A stretch of 9,859 nt of DNA from an uncultured Oscillospiraceae bacterium (GCA_950097605.1 CATNEU010000028.1:1-9859); one strand, 5' to 3'. Shown: positions 1-6,276, numbered from the stretch's first letter. Numbers and translations: made by a program. Notes: generated by a model not told the origin, from the letters alone.

Positions 1-1670
1 TTGAGATTGGTCAGCGCCACTTTGGTTTCGGCGGTCGTCTCGCCCAGCAGGCTGGCAATCTCCTGCACCACCCGCATCTGCTTGTCGATCACCTGCTGCG
101 CCACCTCCACCGTGTGCTCGCGCAGCAGGGCGTGGTTTTCGCGGCCGATCTCGTCGCCCGTGATATCCTTGATAAACGCAAGATACATGCCATGCTCTTT
201 AATATAGATCACCGTCTGTTCCACAATGCGGTGCAGATCGTCGTAGTTTACCTTTTTCATCACGGCCCGGCGGCTTTCTTTGGCCTCGTCGAACGCGCCG
301 TCCCCCATAAACGGATAGAACGGGGTGCCGATGCAGTCGGCGCGGACCACGCCGAACAGCTTTTCGGCTGTGGGGTTGATGTCCTGCACAAACAGGTCGT
401 CATCCAGCGCAATGATTGCGTTGGGCGAGTGCTCGGTCATCGTGTTGGAGATATTCTCGGCGCGCTCCCTGAAAAACGGCAGGCACATATTGATATCCGC
501 CTTGCCCTGATAGACCGCAATCGCCTTCTCGCGGCAGGATTCATAGCCGCAGCTCCCGCAGTTGAGCTCCTGCTCGCTGGTGATTTTACCGGTCTTGGCA
601 AGAATTTTGCGGATGGTCTCCTCGTCGGGCAGGTTGTCCCGCACGCTGTGGTTGCCAAAAACGCGCGGGTGCGTAAACTCGATGCGGCTGGTCGGCGCCG
701 GGTTGTTATCAACATCCTTTTTTTCATAGTTAATTTTTTGCTGGCTCAGCACCAGCTTTTTGCCGCCCATTCGCATCACAGGCCCGCCGATGCAGGCCCC
801 CGCGCAGACGTTGGCTTCCAAAAACAGCCCGGTGAGCGCCCCCTCCTCGATATCCCGCAGAATTTCGATGCAGCGGTCCAGCCCGTCCACGGCGATGGCG
901 TTGTAGCCATGGAAATTGCCCTTGCCGATGTTGCGCGTGATGCCGCCCGCAATCGGGTAGATGCGGGACCGCTGGTGGGTGGTGCCGACAGCGGCGGCGT
1001 CCTCGCCCTCCAGGCCGGTCTCATGCTCGTTCATCCAGGCCTCCAGCTCCGCAAAGGTCAGCGCGGCGTTCACCAGCCCGCCGGCCAGCGGGTCGGCCGC
1101 CTCGTGCTTTTTGGAGAGACAGGGCCCGATGAACACCACCTTGATATCCCCATACAGCTCGCGCATCAGCCTCGCGTGCGCCATCATCGGCGACGAAACC
1201 GGGGCAAGCATCTTGATCAGCGACGGAAAATACCGTTCCACCAGCATCACAAGCGACGAGCAGGAGGTCGCGATGATGTTTTTCATTTGGCCGTTTTCCA
1301 GCAGCGCGCTGTATTCCCGGGTGACCTCCTTCGCGCCGATGGCGGTCTCTTCCACGCCCTCGAAGCCGAGCTTTTTCAGCGTGGCCGAGAGCTTTTTAAA
1401 GTCGTCGGTGCCAAACCAGCCGGACCACGAGGGCGCGACCGTCGCGTAGACGCGCCGTCCCTGCCGGATCAGCTCCTTCACCTGCTCCACGTCGCTCGCC
1501 ACATACTTGGCGTTTTGCGGACAGGTCAGGATACACTGCCCGCAGAGCACGCACTCATCGTCGATCACGGCGGCGCGGTTCTCCTTAAAGGCGATGGATT
1601 TCACCATACAGTTGCGGATACATTTATAGCAGTTTTTGCAGTTGCCGTCCTTCAACTCTATAATACTCAT
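1..1670 (-). CDS. PAS-domain [FeFe] hydrogenase, sensory (group C-like), 3' end cut by window edge
   Basis: The frame is open from an ATG at 1670 to the left edge, giving 556 residues with no stop. Two [4Fe-4S] sites come first (C11/C14/C17/C21 and C40/C43/C46/C50). The H-cluster domain follows with its three signatures: TSCSS (C137), IGPCLSKKHE (C184) and EANVCAGAC (C289, C293). Next is a CGSCGYESC cluster motif (C371/C374/C379, probably C396), a PAS domain at about 410-505, and a helical tail. This order is that of group C, sensory-type [FeFe] hydrogenases. The proton-relay cysteine after C137 is Ser138, and the Met expected before C289 is Asn287, so high turnover is unlikely; sensing H2 or redox state is the inferred role. 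GGGGGA lies upstream of the start. The tail probably ends just past the edge, where relatives often have a SpoIIE-type phosphatase gene. Confidence 0.9.
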   Translation of the reverse strand, partial: MSIIELKDGNCKNCYKCIRNCMVKSIAFKENRAAVIDDECVLCGQCILTCPQNAKYVASDVEQVKELIRQGRRVYATVAPSWSGWFGTDDFKKLSATLKKLGFEGVEETAIGAKEVTREYSALLENGQMKNIIATSCSSLVMLVERYFPSLIKMLAPVSSPMMAHARLMRELYGDIKVVFIGPCLSKKHEAADPLAGGLVNAALTFAELEAWMNEHETGLEGEDAAAVGTTHQRSRIYPIAGGITRNIGKGNFHGYNAIAVDGLDRCIEILRDIEEGALTGLFLEANVCAGACIGGPVMRMGGKKLVLSQQKINYEKKDVDNNPAPTSRIEFTHPRVFGNHSVRDNLPDEETIRKILAKTGKITSEQELNCGSCGYESCREKAIAVYQGKADINMCLPFFRERAENISNTMTEHSPNAIIALDDDLFVQDINPTAEKLFGVVRADCIGTPFYPFMGDGAFDEAKESRRAVMKKVNYDDLHRIVEQTVIYIKEHGMYLAFIKDITGDEIGRENHALLREHTVEVAQQVIDKQMRVVQEIASLLGETTAETKVALTNL

Positions 1671-1714
1671 CAACGTTTCCCCCATTTGCTTGCCAATCTG
1701 GTTTTCCTGCTTCA

Positions 1715-1743
1715 AGCATACACCATTTGCCGCCGGAATTCAA
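1715..1743 (-). promoter_or_regulatory. possible internal promoter before the sensory hydrogenase gene
   Basis: On the minus strand TTGAAT (1738-1743) and TATGCT (1715-1720) are separated by exactly 17 bases. Each box matches the sigma-70/A consensus at four of six positions. It would start a transcript about 40 bases before the hydrogenase ATG, allowing that gene to be expressed apart from the ferredoxin gene. The boxes are weak and could be chance. Confidence 0.3.
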
Positions 1744-1751
1744 ATTTCCCG

Positions 1752-1778
1752 CACGGGCCGGCGCCCGGCCTGTTTTTT
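1752..1778 (+). terminator. GC-rich hairpin with T-run in the ferredoxin-hydrogenase gap
   Basis: CGGGCCG and CGGCCTG pair (one G-U) around a GCGCC loop and are followed on the plus strand by six T residues. The shape is that of a rho-independent terminator reading rightwards, opposite to the flanking genes. It could stop antisense transcription. On the minus-strand mRNA the same bases form a hairpin without a U-tail just after the ferredoxin stop codon, which could act in mRNA processing or stability. Confidence 0.4.
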
Positions 1779-2025
1779 ATCGCACCTTGGGATAAATCTG
1801 GTCGTAAAAAACCTGCTCCGCGTTGATAAACCCCACGTGGTCGATGGGCTCCCCGTCGACCGACACGGCGATGCCGTTCACGCACCTCCCCATACAGAAA
1901 GCGGCCTTGAGCGTGATTTTATCCTCCAGGCTGAGCTTTTTAATCAATTCCTGAAAGGTTTTGATGACCTGATATGAACCCTTCATGTGGCAGGAGCTGC
2001 CCACGCATACGCAAACCTCAACCAT
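1777..2025 (-). CDS. thioredoxin-fold [2Fe-2S] ferredoxin (NuoE-like small protein)
   Basis: This 82-residue protein has the C-x4-C and C-x3-C pattern (C7/C12 and C44/C48, in CVGSSC and CMGRC) that binds a [2Fe-2S] cluster in the thioredoxin-like ferredoxin/NuoE C-terminal family. Such proteins carry electrons in the cytoplasm, often for [FeFe] hydrogenases. The ATG at 2025 is chosen over an in-frame upstream ATG at 2082 because AAGGGGGG lies just before it and the extra 19 residues match nothing in the family. The sensory hydrogenase gene follows on the same strand after about 106 bases, so the two are probably co-transcribed and this may be its electron partner. A promoter and a 20-bp palindrome lie upstream. 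Confidence 0.87.
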   Translation of the reverse strand: MVEVCVCVGSSCHMKGSYQVIKTFQELIKKLSLEDKITLKAAFCMGRCVNGIAVSVDGEPIDHVGFINAEQVFYDQIYPKVR

Positions 2026-2080
2026 ACTCGTTCCCCCCTTTATCCCCTTGCAGCCAATTGTTGCAAAGTCTACAAAAATC

Positions 2081-2100
2081 ATATTTTCAATTTAAAATAT
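2081..2100. promoter_or_regulatory. 20-bp palindrome at the predicted start of the ferredoxin-hydrogenase transcript
   Basis: ATATTTTCAATTTAAAATAT is symmetrical at nine of its ten base pairs. It begins right where transcription from the minus-strand promoter at 2108-2136 should start, a common place for a repressor operator. I do not recognise the regulator; it is not a Rex-type TTGTTAA-N4-TTAACAA site. Function is inferred from position and symmetry only. Confidence 0.45.
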
Positions 2101-2107
2101 AAGTTAC

Positions 2108-2136
2108 ATTTTACTACATCCGCCCGTGTTTTGCAA
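2108..2136 (-). promoter_or_regulatory. sigma-70/A promoter of the ferredoxin / sensory hydrogenase operon
   Basis: On the minus strand TTGCAA (2131-2136) and TAAAAT (2108-2113) are separated by exactly 17 bases; the -10 box matches the consensus at five of six positions. The transcript would begin near 2101 with a leader of about 75 bases before the ferredoxin ATG. Confidence 0.6.
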
Positions 2137-2154
2137 TCACAGTCTTATGAACAA

Positions 2155-2183
2155 ACAGCCCTAAGGTTTTGCCTCAGGGCTGT
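2155..2183. repeat. hairpin just upstream of the ferredoxin operon promoter
   Basis: ACAGCCCT (2155-2162) pairs with AGGGCTGT (2176-2183), and after one mismatch a further AGG/CCT pair closes a five-base loop. On the minus strand the stem runs into TTTGTT, so it may work as a weak terminator blocking read-through from the repeat element into the operon. Confidence 0.45.
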
Positions 2184-2238
2184 ATCGAATAAGGGGCCTC
2201 TTTTTTGCTTTACCTGTCGCGTAGGCGTGCTGCCAGCC

Positions 2239-2265
2239 CATCCTTTTTGACAGACAAAAAGGATG
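2239..2265. repeat. outer hairpin of the left arm
   Basis: CATCCTTTTT and AAAAAGGATG form a perfect 10-bp stem around the loop GACAGAC. Its partner in the right arm is at 2863-2888. The inner right-arm hairpin at 2759-2785 has the complementary loop GTCTGTC, so the same small module appears at different places in the two arms. Confidence 0.8.
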
Positions 2266-2320
2266 CAAAAATTTTCTTCTTTGTTCTCAGTATAGTTTTT
2301 AAACGCATCTTTCCTATAGT

Positions 2321-2345
2321 TTGTCGCTCATGCGTGCTGTGGGCA
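2321..2345. repeat. left copy of the exact 25-bp inverted repeat
   Basis: This segment, beginning TTGTCGCTCATG and ending GTGGGCA, recurs exactly in reverse complement at 2786-2810. It is the best conserved part of the two arms and abuts the inner hairpin on both sides, suggesting a recognition sequence or a conserved RNA helix. Confidence 0.9.
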
Positions 2346-2373
2346 CCTTCTTTTGGCGCGGCCCAAAAGAAGG
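2346..2373. repeat. inner hairpin of the left arm
   Basis: CCTTCTTTTGG and CCAAAAGAAGG form a perfect 11-bp stem around the loop CGCGGC. It occupies the same relative position as the right-arm hairpin at 2759-2785, but its stem and loop bases differ. Confidence 0.8.
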
Positions 2374-2758
2374 CAAAAAGCCGGTCAAGGGGGCGAACGG
2401 CGCCGCTCCAATGGACTGTACGCCGTACACAGCGCGGCAAAGGGCGACAATGCTACGGTCGCAGGAAACAAGGCACAGGGTTGCGGGCCTGCCCCCTTCA
2501 CAATCCCCGTTCCAGAAGGGCAGTTATGCAGCATAAAGAAGGCTCGCTGCTAAAGAGGGGAACAACCGATTGGCCCCTCCCTTTCAGAAATCCGTTTAAA
2601 AGCATCCCCACTTGGGTACGGCCGGGGATTGTTAAGGGGCGCGTCTTCCGACCAAACAGCGCGCTTCCTGCGACCACCGCGCTTTCGCCCTTAGCTATAC
2701 CGAATTCGGCGTGTAGTCAAATGGAGGAAGGTAGCGGCACCCCTTAACCAGATTTTTG

Positions 2759-2785
2759 CTTCCTTTTTGTCTGTCAAAAAGGAAG
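2759..2785. repeat. inner hairpin of the right arm
   Basis: CTTCCTTTTT and AAAAAGGAAG form a perfect 10-bp stem around the loop GTCTGTC. It directly joins the 25-bp inverted repeat at 2786. Confidence 0.8.
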
Positions 2786-2810
2786 TGCCCACAGCACGCA
2801 TGAGCGACAA
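2786..2810. repeat. right copy of the exact 25-bp inverted repeat
   Basis: This is the exact reverse complement of 2321-2345. It begins TGCCCACAGCACG and ends GCGACAA. Confidence 0.9.
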
Positions 2811-2862
2811 GCCAAAAGAAAGATGAATTGATAGGTTAAGAAGAGAAAGAAAAAGGTTTTTG

Positions 2863-2888
2863 CATCCTTTTTCCTCACGAAAAAGGAT
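2863..2888. repeat. outer hairpin of the right arm
   Basis: ATCCTTTTTC (2864-2873) and GAAAAAGGAT (2879-2888) form a perfect 10-bp stem with a CTCAC loop. It matches the left outer hairpin at 2239-2265 in stem but not in loop. Confidence 0.8.
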
Positions 2889-2921
2889 AGGCCTGTCGCG
2901 GCCCGAGCGGCAAATGAAAGG

Positions 2922-3054
2922 TTAGATGAATCTATGGATTAAAAACCAAAATTTATGCTTTTCCAATAGAATGTAATAAAAATCCCCCTGTCAGGGCATT
3001 CTTCTACCATAGCGCGCCTGCCGCCGCACACAGGTACTACCAGCCATTTAGCGG
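2922..3054. other. non-coding stretch between the palindrome and the hydrogenase promoter
   Basis: I see no gene here. A minus-strand reading frame of 80 codons (2939-3181) crosses it but has no ribosome site and no recognisable domain, and it overlaps the plus-strand promoter and leader, so I do not call it. Confidence 0.6.
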
Positions 3055-3083
3055 TTGAACTTTGGGCTGTAAAAGAGTACAAT
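3055..3083 (+). promoter_or_regulatory. sigma-70/A promoter of the group B hydrogenase operon
   Basis: TTGAAC (3055-3060) and TACAAT (3078-3083) are separated by exactly 17 bases; the boxes match the consensus at four and five of six positions. The transcript would start near 3090 and have a leader of about 230 bases. Confidence 0.55.
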
Positions 3084-3089
3084 AAATAT

Positions 3090-3319
3090 AACCGCCGCGT
3101 CCCGTTCCCACGAGCGTCCGACGCGGCTTTCAAACGGTTTGTTTTCATAATGCCGCCCGATACATACCAATCTTCCGGCAACCAAAGCCCTTTTCTCCCG
3201 TTCTCTCTGTATGGGCTTTGGATCCGCCTCTGATGGATACCCTACCGGGCAGTGTGAAAATTGACGGCCCCGTCCTCCGGCTGGGCAGAAGATTCTAAAG
3301 TGTTAAAAGAGGTGTGACT
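3090..3319 (+). promoter_or_regulatory. long, structured 5' leader of the group B hydrogenase operon
   Basis: Two perfect inverted repeats lie between the promoter and the first gene. GCCGCGTC (3094-3101) pairs with GACGCGGC (3120-3127), and CCAAAGCCC (3182-3190) pairs with GGGCTTTGG (3213-3221). Neither has a direct U-tail. I could not match the leader to any riboswitch class I know. It may be a regulatory leader, or simply spacer if transcription starts closer to the gene. Confidence 0.4.
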
Positions 3320-3592
3320 ATGAAAAAGATCATTGTGGAGGTCTGTTCCTGCTCCAAATGCGTGATGATGGGCTCTATGGACATCATTTCCTCCATAGAA
3401 AGCCTGAAAAAACTCAAAAGCCAACTGCGCCTGCACGCGCAGATTGAAATTGTGGAATGCAAATGCATCGGTCCCTGCCGGGACCGCGATTGCTCGCCTG
3501 TTGTGCGCATTAACGGCAAGGAACTCACCAACGCGACCAGCGAAGTGGTGATGTCCAATATTATCGCATTAACAGCAAAGGATGTGAAATAA
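3320..3592 (+). CDS. thioredoxin-like [2Fe-2S] ferredoxin-type small protein
   Basis: This 90-residue protein has CSCSKC near its N-terminus (C9/C14, spaced C-x4-C) and CIGPC further on (C49/C53, spaced C-x3-C), the [2Fe-2S] ligand pattern of the thioredoxin-fold ferredoxin/NuoE family. Three further cysteines (C11, C47, C58) are unusual for its size. The ATG at 3320 is preferred over GTG at 3314 because AGAGG at 3308-3312 is well spaced from it. Its TAA lies two bases before the GTG of the group B hydrogenase gene, so the pair is translationally coupled. It is probably an electron-transfer partner or accessory subunit of that hydrogenase, although it differs clearly from the ferredoxin at 1777-2025. 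Confidence 0.82.
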   Translation: MKKIIVEVCSCSKCVMMGSMDIISSIESLKKLKSQLRLHAQIEIVECKCIGPCRDRDCSPVVRINGKELTNATSEVVMSNIIALTAKDVK

Positions 3593-3594
3593 TC

Positions 3595-5151
3595 GTGAGA
3601 GGAATCTATACGCCCGTTACCAAAATCAGAAGGCAGGTCTTTGCGGAAATCGCAAAGCTTGCCTATGAACACGATGACTATGCCAGTATCGATGAAATTC
3701 CCTATAAAATCATAACCGGCGAGGTTCCCACCTACCGCGACAGCGTTTTTAAAGAGCGCGCTATTGTCGGCGAACGGCTGCGTTTGGCCATCGGCCTGCC
3801 GCTGCGAAAGGTGGACGAGCACAGCGTGCTCTCCAAAGGCGTGCGCGAGGCCGCCGTGGACCAGAACCTCATCGAGGAACCGCTTGTCAACGTCATCCCC
3901 TTTGCCTGCAACGCCTGCGACGAGCTCTCCTACTTTGTAACCGACAACTGCCGCGGCTGCCTGGCGCATCCGTGTACTTCGGTGTGTCCGGTCAAAGCCG
4001 TTTCGATTGTGGACGGGAAATCCCATATTGACAAGGAAAAATGCGTCAAATGCGGCAGATGCGCCGAAATCTGCCCTTACAACGCAATCGTGAAGTATGT
4101 TCGCCCCTGCGCTGCCGCCTGCGGCGTCAACGCAATCGAGAGCGACCATCTTGGCCGGGCGAAGATCAACCACGATAAATGCGTGTCCTGCGGCATGTGC
4201 ATCGTCAATTGCCCGTTTGCCGCAATCGCTGATAAGTCGGAGATTTTCCAGTTGATCCAGGCGATCAAAAAGGGCGAGAAAATTTCCGCGGCAATTGCGC
4301 CGTCATTTGCGGGGCAGCTCGGTCCGCACGCAACCCCCGAACGCATCAAAGAGGCGTTCCACAAGCTCGGCTTTGTGGACGTCGTGGAGGTTGCGCTGGG
4401 CGCGGATATCGGCGCGGTGGAGGAGGCCAAGCACTTTGCGCATTCGGTGCCCGAAAGCCAGCCCTTCCTGGGCACCTCCTGCTGCCCGTCCTGGGCCGCG
4501 ATGGCAAAGAAAAACTTCCCGATGCTCGCCGACTACATCTCCGATTCGTTCACGCCGATGGTTGCGACCGCGCGCGTAATCAAGGAGCGCAATCCCAATT
4601 CGCGGGTGGTCTTCGTAGGCCCCTGCATCTCCAAAAAGCTCGAGGCCAAGCGCGAGGACCTCAAGCAGTATGTCGATTTCGTCATCACCTATGAGGAGCT
4701 CATGGGCATGTTCGTCGCCAAGCACATCGACTTCGGCGACATCGACAACGAACAGCCCCTGCAGGACGCCTCGAGCGACGGCCGCGGCTATGCGATAGCA
4801 GGCGGCGTAGCCAGCGCGATTTCCGAATCCATCACCGCGCTGTATCCGGATACGGAATTCAAGGTTGACCGCGCCGAGGGCCTCGCAAACTGCAAAAAAA
4901 TGCTGATGCTCGCCAAAGCCGGCAAACGAAACGGCTATCTGCTCGAAGGCATGGCCTGTCCGGGCGGCTGTATCGGCGGCCCCGGCACCTTGATGCAGCT
5001 CAACAAAGCCGCCGCATCGGTCAAGCAGTACCAGGAAAACGCCGATCTCAAAAAGGCAGTGCAGAACCCCTATGCCGTCGGAGAGATGGACATGTATGCC
5101 GACCCGCCGTCTCTCGAGGGCAGGCCGGAGGGGCCGGTGCAGAACGACTGA
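3595..5151 (+). CDS. monomeric [FeFe] hydrogenase, group B, ferredoxin-type
   Basis: This 518-residue cytoplasmic enzyme should catalyse reversible 2H+ + 2e- to H2, probably with ferredoxin. A cysteine-rich N-terminal region (C105/C108, C119/C122, C127/C131) precedes [4Fe-4S] motifs at C150/C153/C156/C160 and C196/C199/C202/C206, with C172/C176 between. The H-cluster domain has all three signatures intact: TSCCPSW (C296/C297), VGPCISKK (C344) and EGMACPGGC (C455/C459). The GPC form of the second motif and the N-terminal cysteine layout fit group B rather than group A. No signal peptide is seen. The start is GTG with AAAGGA 12 bases upstream, two bases after the small ferredoxin gene. It ends at a strong terminator. 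In contrast to the hydrogenase at the left edge, every catalytic residue is present. Confidence 0.93.
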   Translation: MRGIYTPVTKIRRQVFAEIAKLAYEHDDYASIDEIPYKIITGEVPTYRDSVFKERAIVGERLRLAIGLPLRKVDEHSVLSKGVREAAVDQNLIEEPLVNVIPFACNACDELSYFVTDNCRGCLAHPCTSVCPVKAVSIVDGKSHIDKEKCVKCGRCAEICPYNAIVKYVRPCAAACGVNAIESDHLGRAKINHDKCVSCGMCIVNCPFAAIADKSEIFQLIQAIKKGEKISAAIAPSFAGQLGPHATPERIKEAFHKLGFVDVVEVALGADIGAVEEAKHFAHSVPESQPFLGTSCCPSWAAMAKKNFPMLADYISDSFTPMVATARVIKERNPNSRVVFVGPCISKKLEAKREDLKQYVDFVITYEELMGMFVAKHIDFGDIDNEQPLQDASSDGRGYAIAGGVASAISESITALYPDTEFKVDRAEGLANCKKMLMLAKAGKRNGYLLEGMACPGGCIGGPGTLMQLNKAAASVKQYQENADLKKAVQNPYAVGEMDMYADPPSLEGRPEGPVQND

Positions 5152-5170
5152 TACCAATTATAGCAAAAAA

Positions 5171-5206
5171 GAGCAAGCGCATGTTTCAAAAACATGCGCT
5201 TTTTTC
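5171..5206 (+). terminator. rho-independent terminator of the group B hydrogenase operon
   Basis: AAGCGCATGTTT (5175-5186) and AAACATGCGCTT (5190-5201) form a perfect 12-bp stem with a CAA loop, followed by a run of T. It lies about 20 bases after the hydrogenase stop codon. An A-run at 5165-5170 may let it work in both directions. Confidence 0.9.
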
Positions 5207-5220
5207 TACCCGCCAATCAT

Positions 5221-5262
5221 AAAAAACAGGGGCTTTCCACCATGGCAGAAAGCCCCTGTTTT
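5221..5262 (-). terminator. terminator of the aldolase gene, probably bidirectional
   Basis: AAAACAGGGGCTTTC (5223-5237) and GAAAGCCCCTGTTTT (5248-5262) form a perfect 15-bp stem with a 10-base loop. On the minus strand a T-run follows, 37 bases after the aldolase stop. T residues on the other side would let it also stop rightward transcripts. Confidence 0.9.
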
Positions 5263-5298
5263 ACCATTCGAGCACTTATATACCTTTAAAAACCAAGC

Positions 5299-6162
5299 TT
5301 ACGCTTTGCCGACAGAACCAAACAGCTCCATCTTTTCCTTCACCGTTGCTTTGATCGCCTCAAAGCCCGGCGCCAGCAGCTTTCTGGGGTCGAAGCCCTT
5401 GCCCTGCTGGTCCTTGCCCGCCTCGATGTATTTGCGGGTTGCGTCCGCAAACGAGAGCTGGCATTCGGTGTTGACGTTGATCTTGGAAACGCCCAGCGAA
5501 ATCGCCTGTTGAATCATATCCTCCGGGATGCCGGTGCCGCCGTGCAGCACGAGAGGCATGGTACCGGTGAGTTCCTGAATTTTCGCGAGAACCTCAAAGT
5601 TCAGGCCGCCCCAGTTTGCCGGATATTTGCCGTGAATGTTGCCGATGCCTGCGGCCAGCATGGTCACGCCGAGATCCGCAATCTGTTTGCACTCGTTCGG
5701 GTCTGCAACCTCGCCTGCGCCGACAACGCCGTCTTCCTCGCCGCCGATCGAACCGACTTCCGCTTCGACCGAGATGCCCTTCGCGCCTGCAATTGCAATC
5801 AACTCTTTGGTCTTTGCAATATTTTCGTCGATGGCATAGTGCGAACCGTCAAACATAACCGAAGAGAAGCCCGCCTCGATGCATTTGAGCGCGCCTTCAT
5901 AGCTGCCGTGGTCGAGATGAAGCGCAACCGGCACCGTAATTTGCAGCTCTTCGAGCATGCCGTTCACCATGCCGACAACTGTTTTATAGCCGCACATGTA
6001 TTTGCCGGCGCCCTCGGAAACACCCAGGATCACCGGAGAATTCAGTTCCTGCGCCGTGAGCAGGACCGCCTTTGTCCATTCCAGATTGTTGATATTAAAC
6101 TGGCCAACTGCGTATTTGCCCTCTTTTGCTTTGGTGAGCATGTCCTTTGCGGAAACCAACAT
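5299..6162 (-). CDS. fba: class II fructose-bisphosphate aldolase
   Basis: The 287-residue protein should cleave fructose-1,6-bisphosphate to dihydroxyacetone phosphate and glyceraldehyde-3-phosphate, or run the reverse reaction, in cytoplasmic glycolysis. The zinc-dependent class II signatures are present: LHLDHGS with D84 and H85, EAEVGSIGGEEDG at 133-145, GIGNIHGKYP with H177, LVLHGGTG with H207, and the phosphate-binding KINVNTE. Length is typical for the short class II (FbaA/Fba) group. The ATG at 6162 is chosen because AAGGAGG lies eight bases upstream; a longer frame to 6180 would place that site inside the coding region. It has its own promoter and terminator and appears monocistronic. 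A related ketose-bisphosphate aldolase (tagatose type) cannot be excluded from sequence alone. Confidence 0.93.
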   Translation of the reverse strand: MLVSAKDMLTKAKEGKYAVGQFNINNLEWTKAVLLTAQELNSPVILGVSEGAGKYMCGYKTVVGMVNGMLEELQITVPVALHLDHGSYEGALKCIEAGFSSVMFDGSHYAIDENIAKTKELIAIAGAKGISVEAEVGSIGGEEDGVVGAGEVADPNECKQIADLGVTMLAAGIGNIHGKYPANWGGLNFEVLAKIQELTGTMPLVLHGGTGIPEDMIQQAISLGVSKINVNTECQLSFADATRKYIEAGKDQQGKGFDPRKLLAPGFEAIKATVKEKMELFGSVGKA

Positions 6163-6251
6163 GAATAGTTCCTCCTTCAATATAATCGGGAAAGAAGGGA
6201 GAGGTTCCCCCCGCTTTTCATTTGGATGGGAACGGGTGGTCAGGCCCGTCC

Positions 6252-6276
6252 TGCAGGCGCGCGTAAGCCGCCTGCA
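6252..6276 (-). promoter_or_regulatory. hairpin in the aldolase mRNA leader
   Basis: TGCAGGCG (6252-6259) and CGCCTGCA (6269-6276) form a perfect 8-bp stem with a nine-base loop at the very start of the predicted aldolase transcript. There is no U-tail, so it is more likely a 5' stabilising structure than an attenuator. Confidence 0.4.

Larger units (their letters stand above)
2207..2921. repeat. long imperfect palindrome: head-to-head inverted duplication of an unrecognised ~355-bp unit
   Basis: The two halves are reverse complements of each other with centre near 2566. Pairs of matching segments keep an almost constant coordinate sum (5128-5134): 2261-2271 with 2857-2867 (GGATGCAAAAA), 2306-2313 with 2818-2825, 2321-2345 with 2786-2810 (25 bp, exact), 2440-2447 with 2685-2692, 2457-2467 with 2665-2675 (GGTCGCAGGAA), 2500-2509 with 2623-2632 (ACAATCCCCG), and 2555-2560 with 2574-2579. 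The apical loop is about 2561-2573. Between these, bases 2373-2430 and the complement of 2702-2759 also align with many substitutions. Each arm contains two strong short hairpins. No transposase is present. I do not recognise the family; a non-autonomous mobile repeat or a structured RNA is possible. Confidence 0.85.

Noticed and set aside
114..1826. 570-codon open frame on the plus strand opposite the PAS hydrogenase
   Set aside because: It is the antisense shadow of a GC-rich gene. It has no recognised domain or plausible composition, while the minus strand encodes clear hydrogenase motifs throughout.
2205..2747. Open frames of 60-180 codons in several frames within the palindrome
   Set aside because: They overlap each other in different frames, are rich in Arg, Lys and Pro, lack ribosome sites and domains, and lie across an inverted duplication. 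They are best explained by low stop density in GC-rich non-coding repeat sequence.
2240..2888. CRISPR array or tandem repeat reading of the short AAAAAGGAT motifs
   Set aside because: The repeats are inverted hairpin arms at symmetrical places, not evenly spaced direct repeats with spacers.
2939..3181. 80-codon minus-strand frame between the repeat and the hydrogenase operon
   Set aside because: No ribosome site or domain, and it overlaps a good plus-strand promoter and leader hairpins.
3220..3290. TPP-like riboswitch in the hydrogenase leader
   Set aside because: A CTGATGG...ACCC segment gave a superficial likeness, but the conserved TPP core sequences are absent.
3295..4173. 292-codon and neighbouring long minus-strand frames opposite the group B hydrogenase
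   Set aside because: Antisense shadows; the plus strand holds all ferredoxin and H-cluster motifs in frame.
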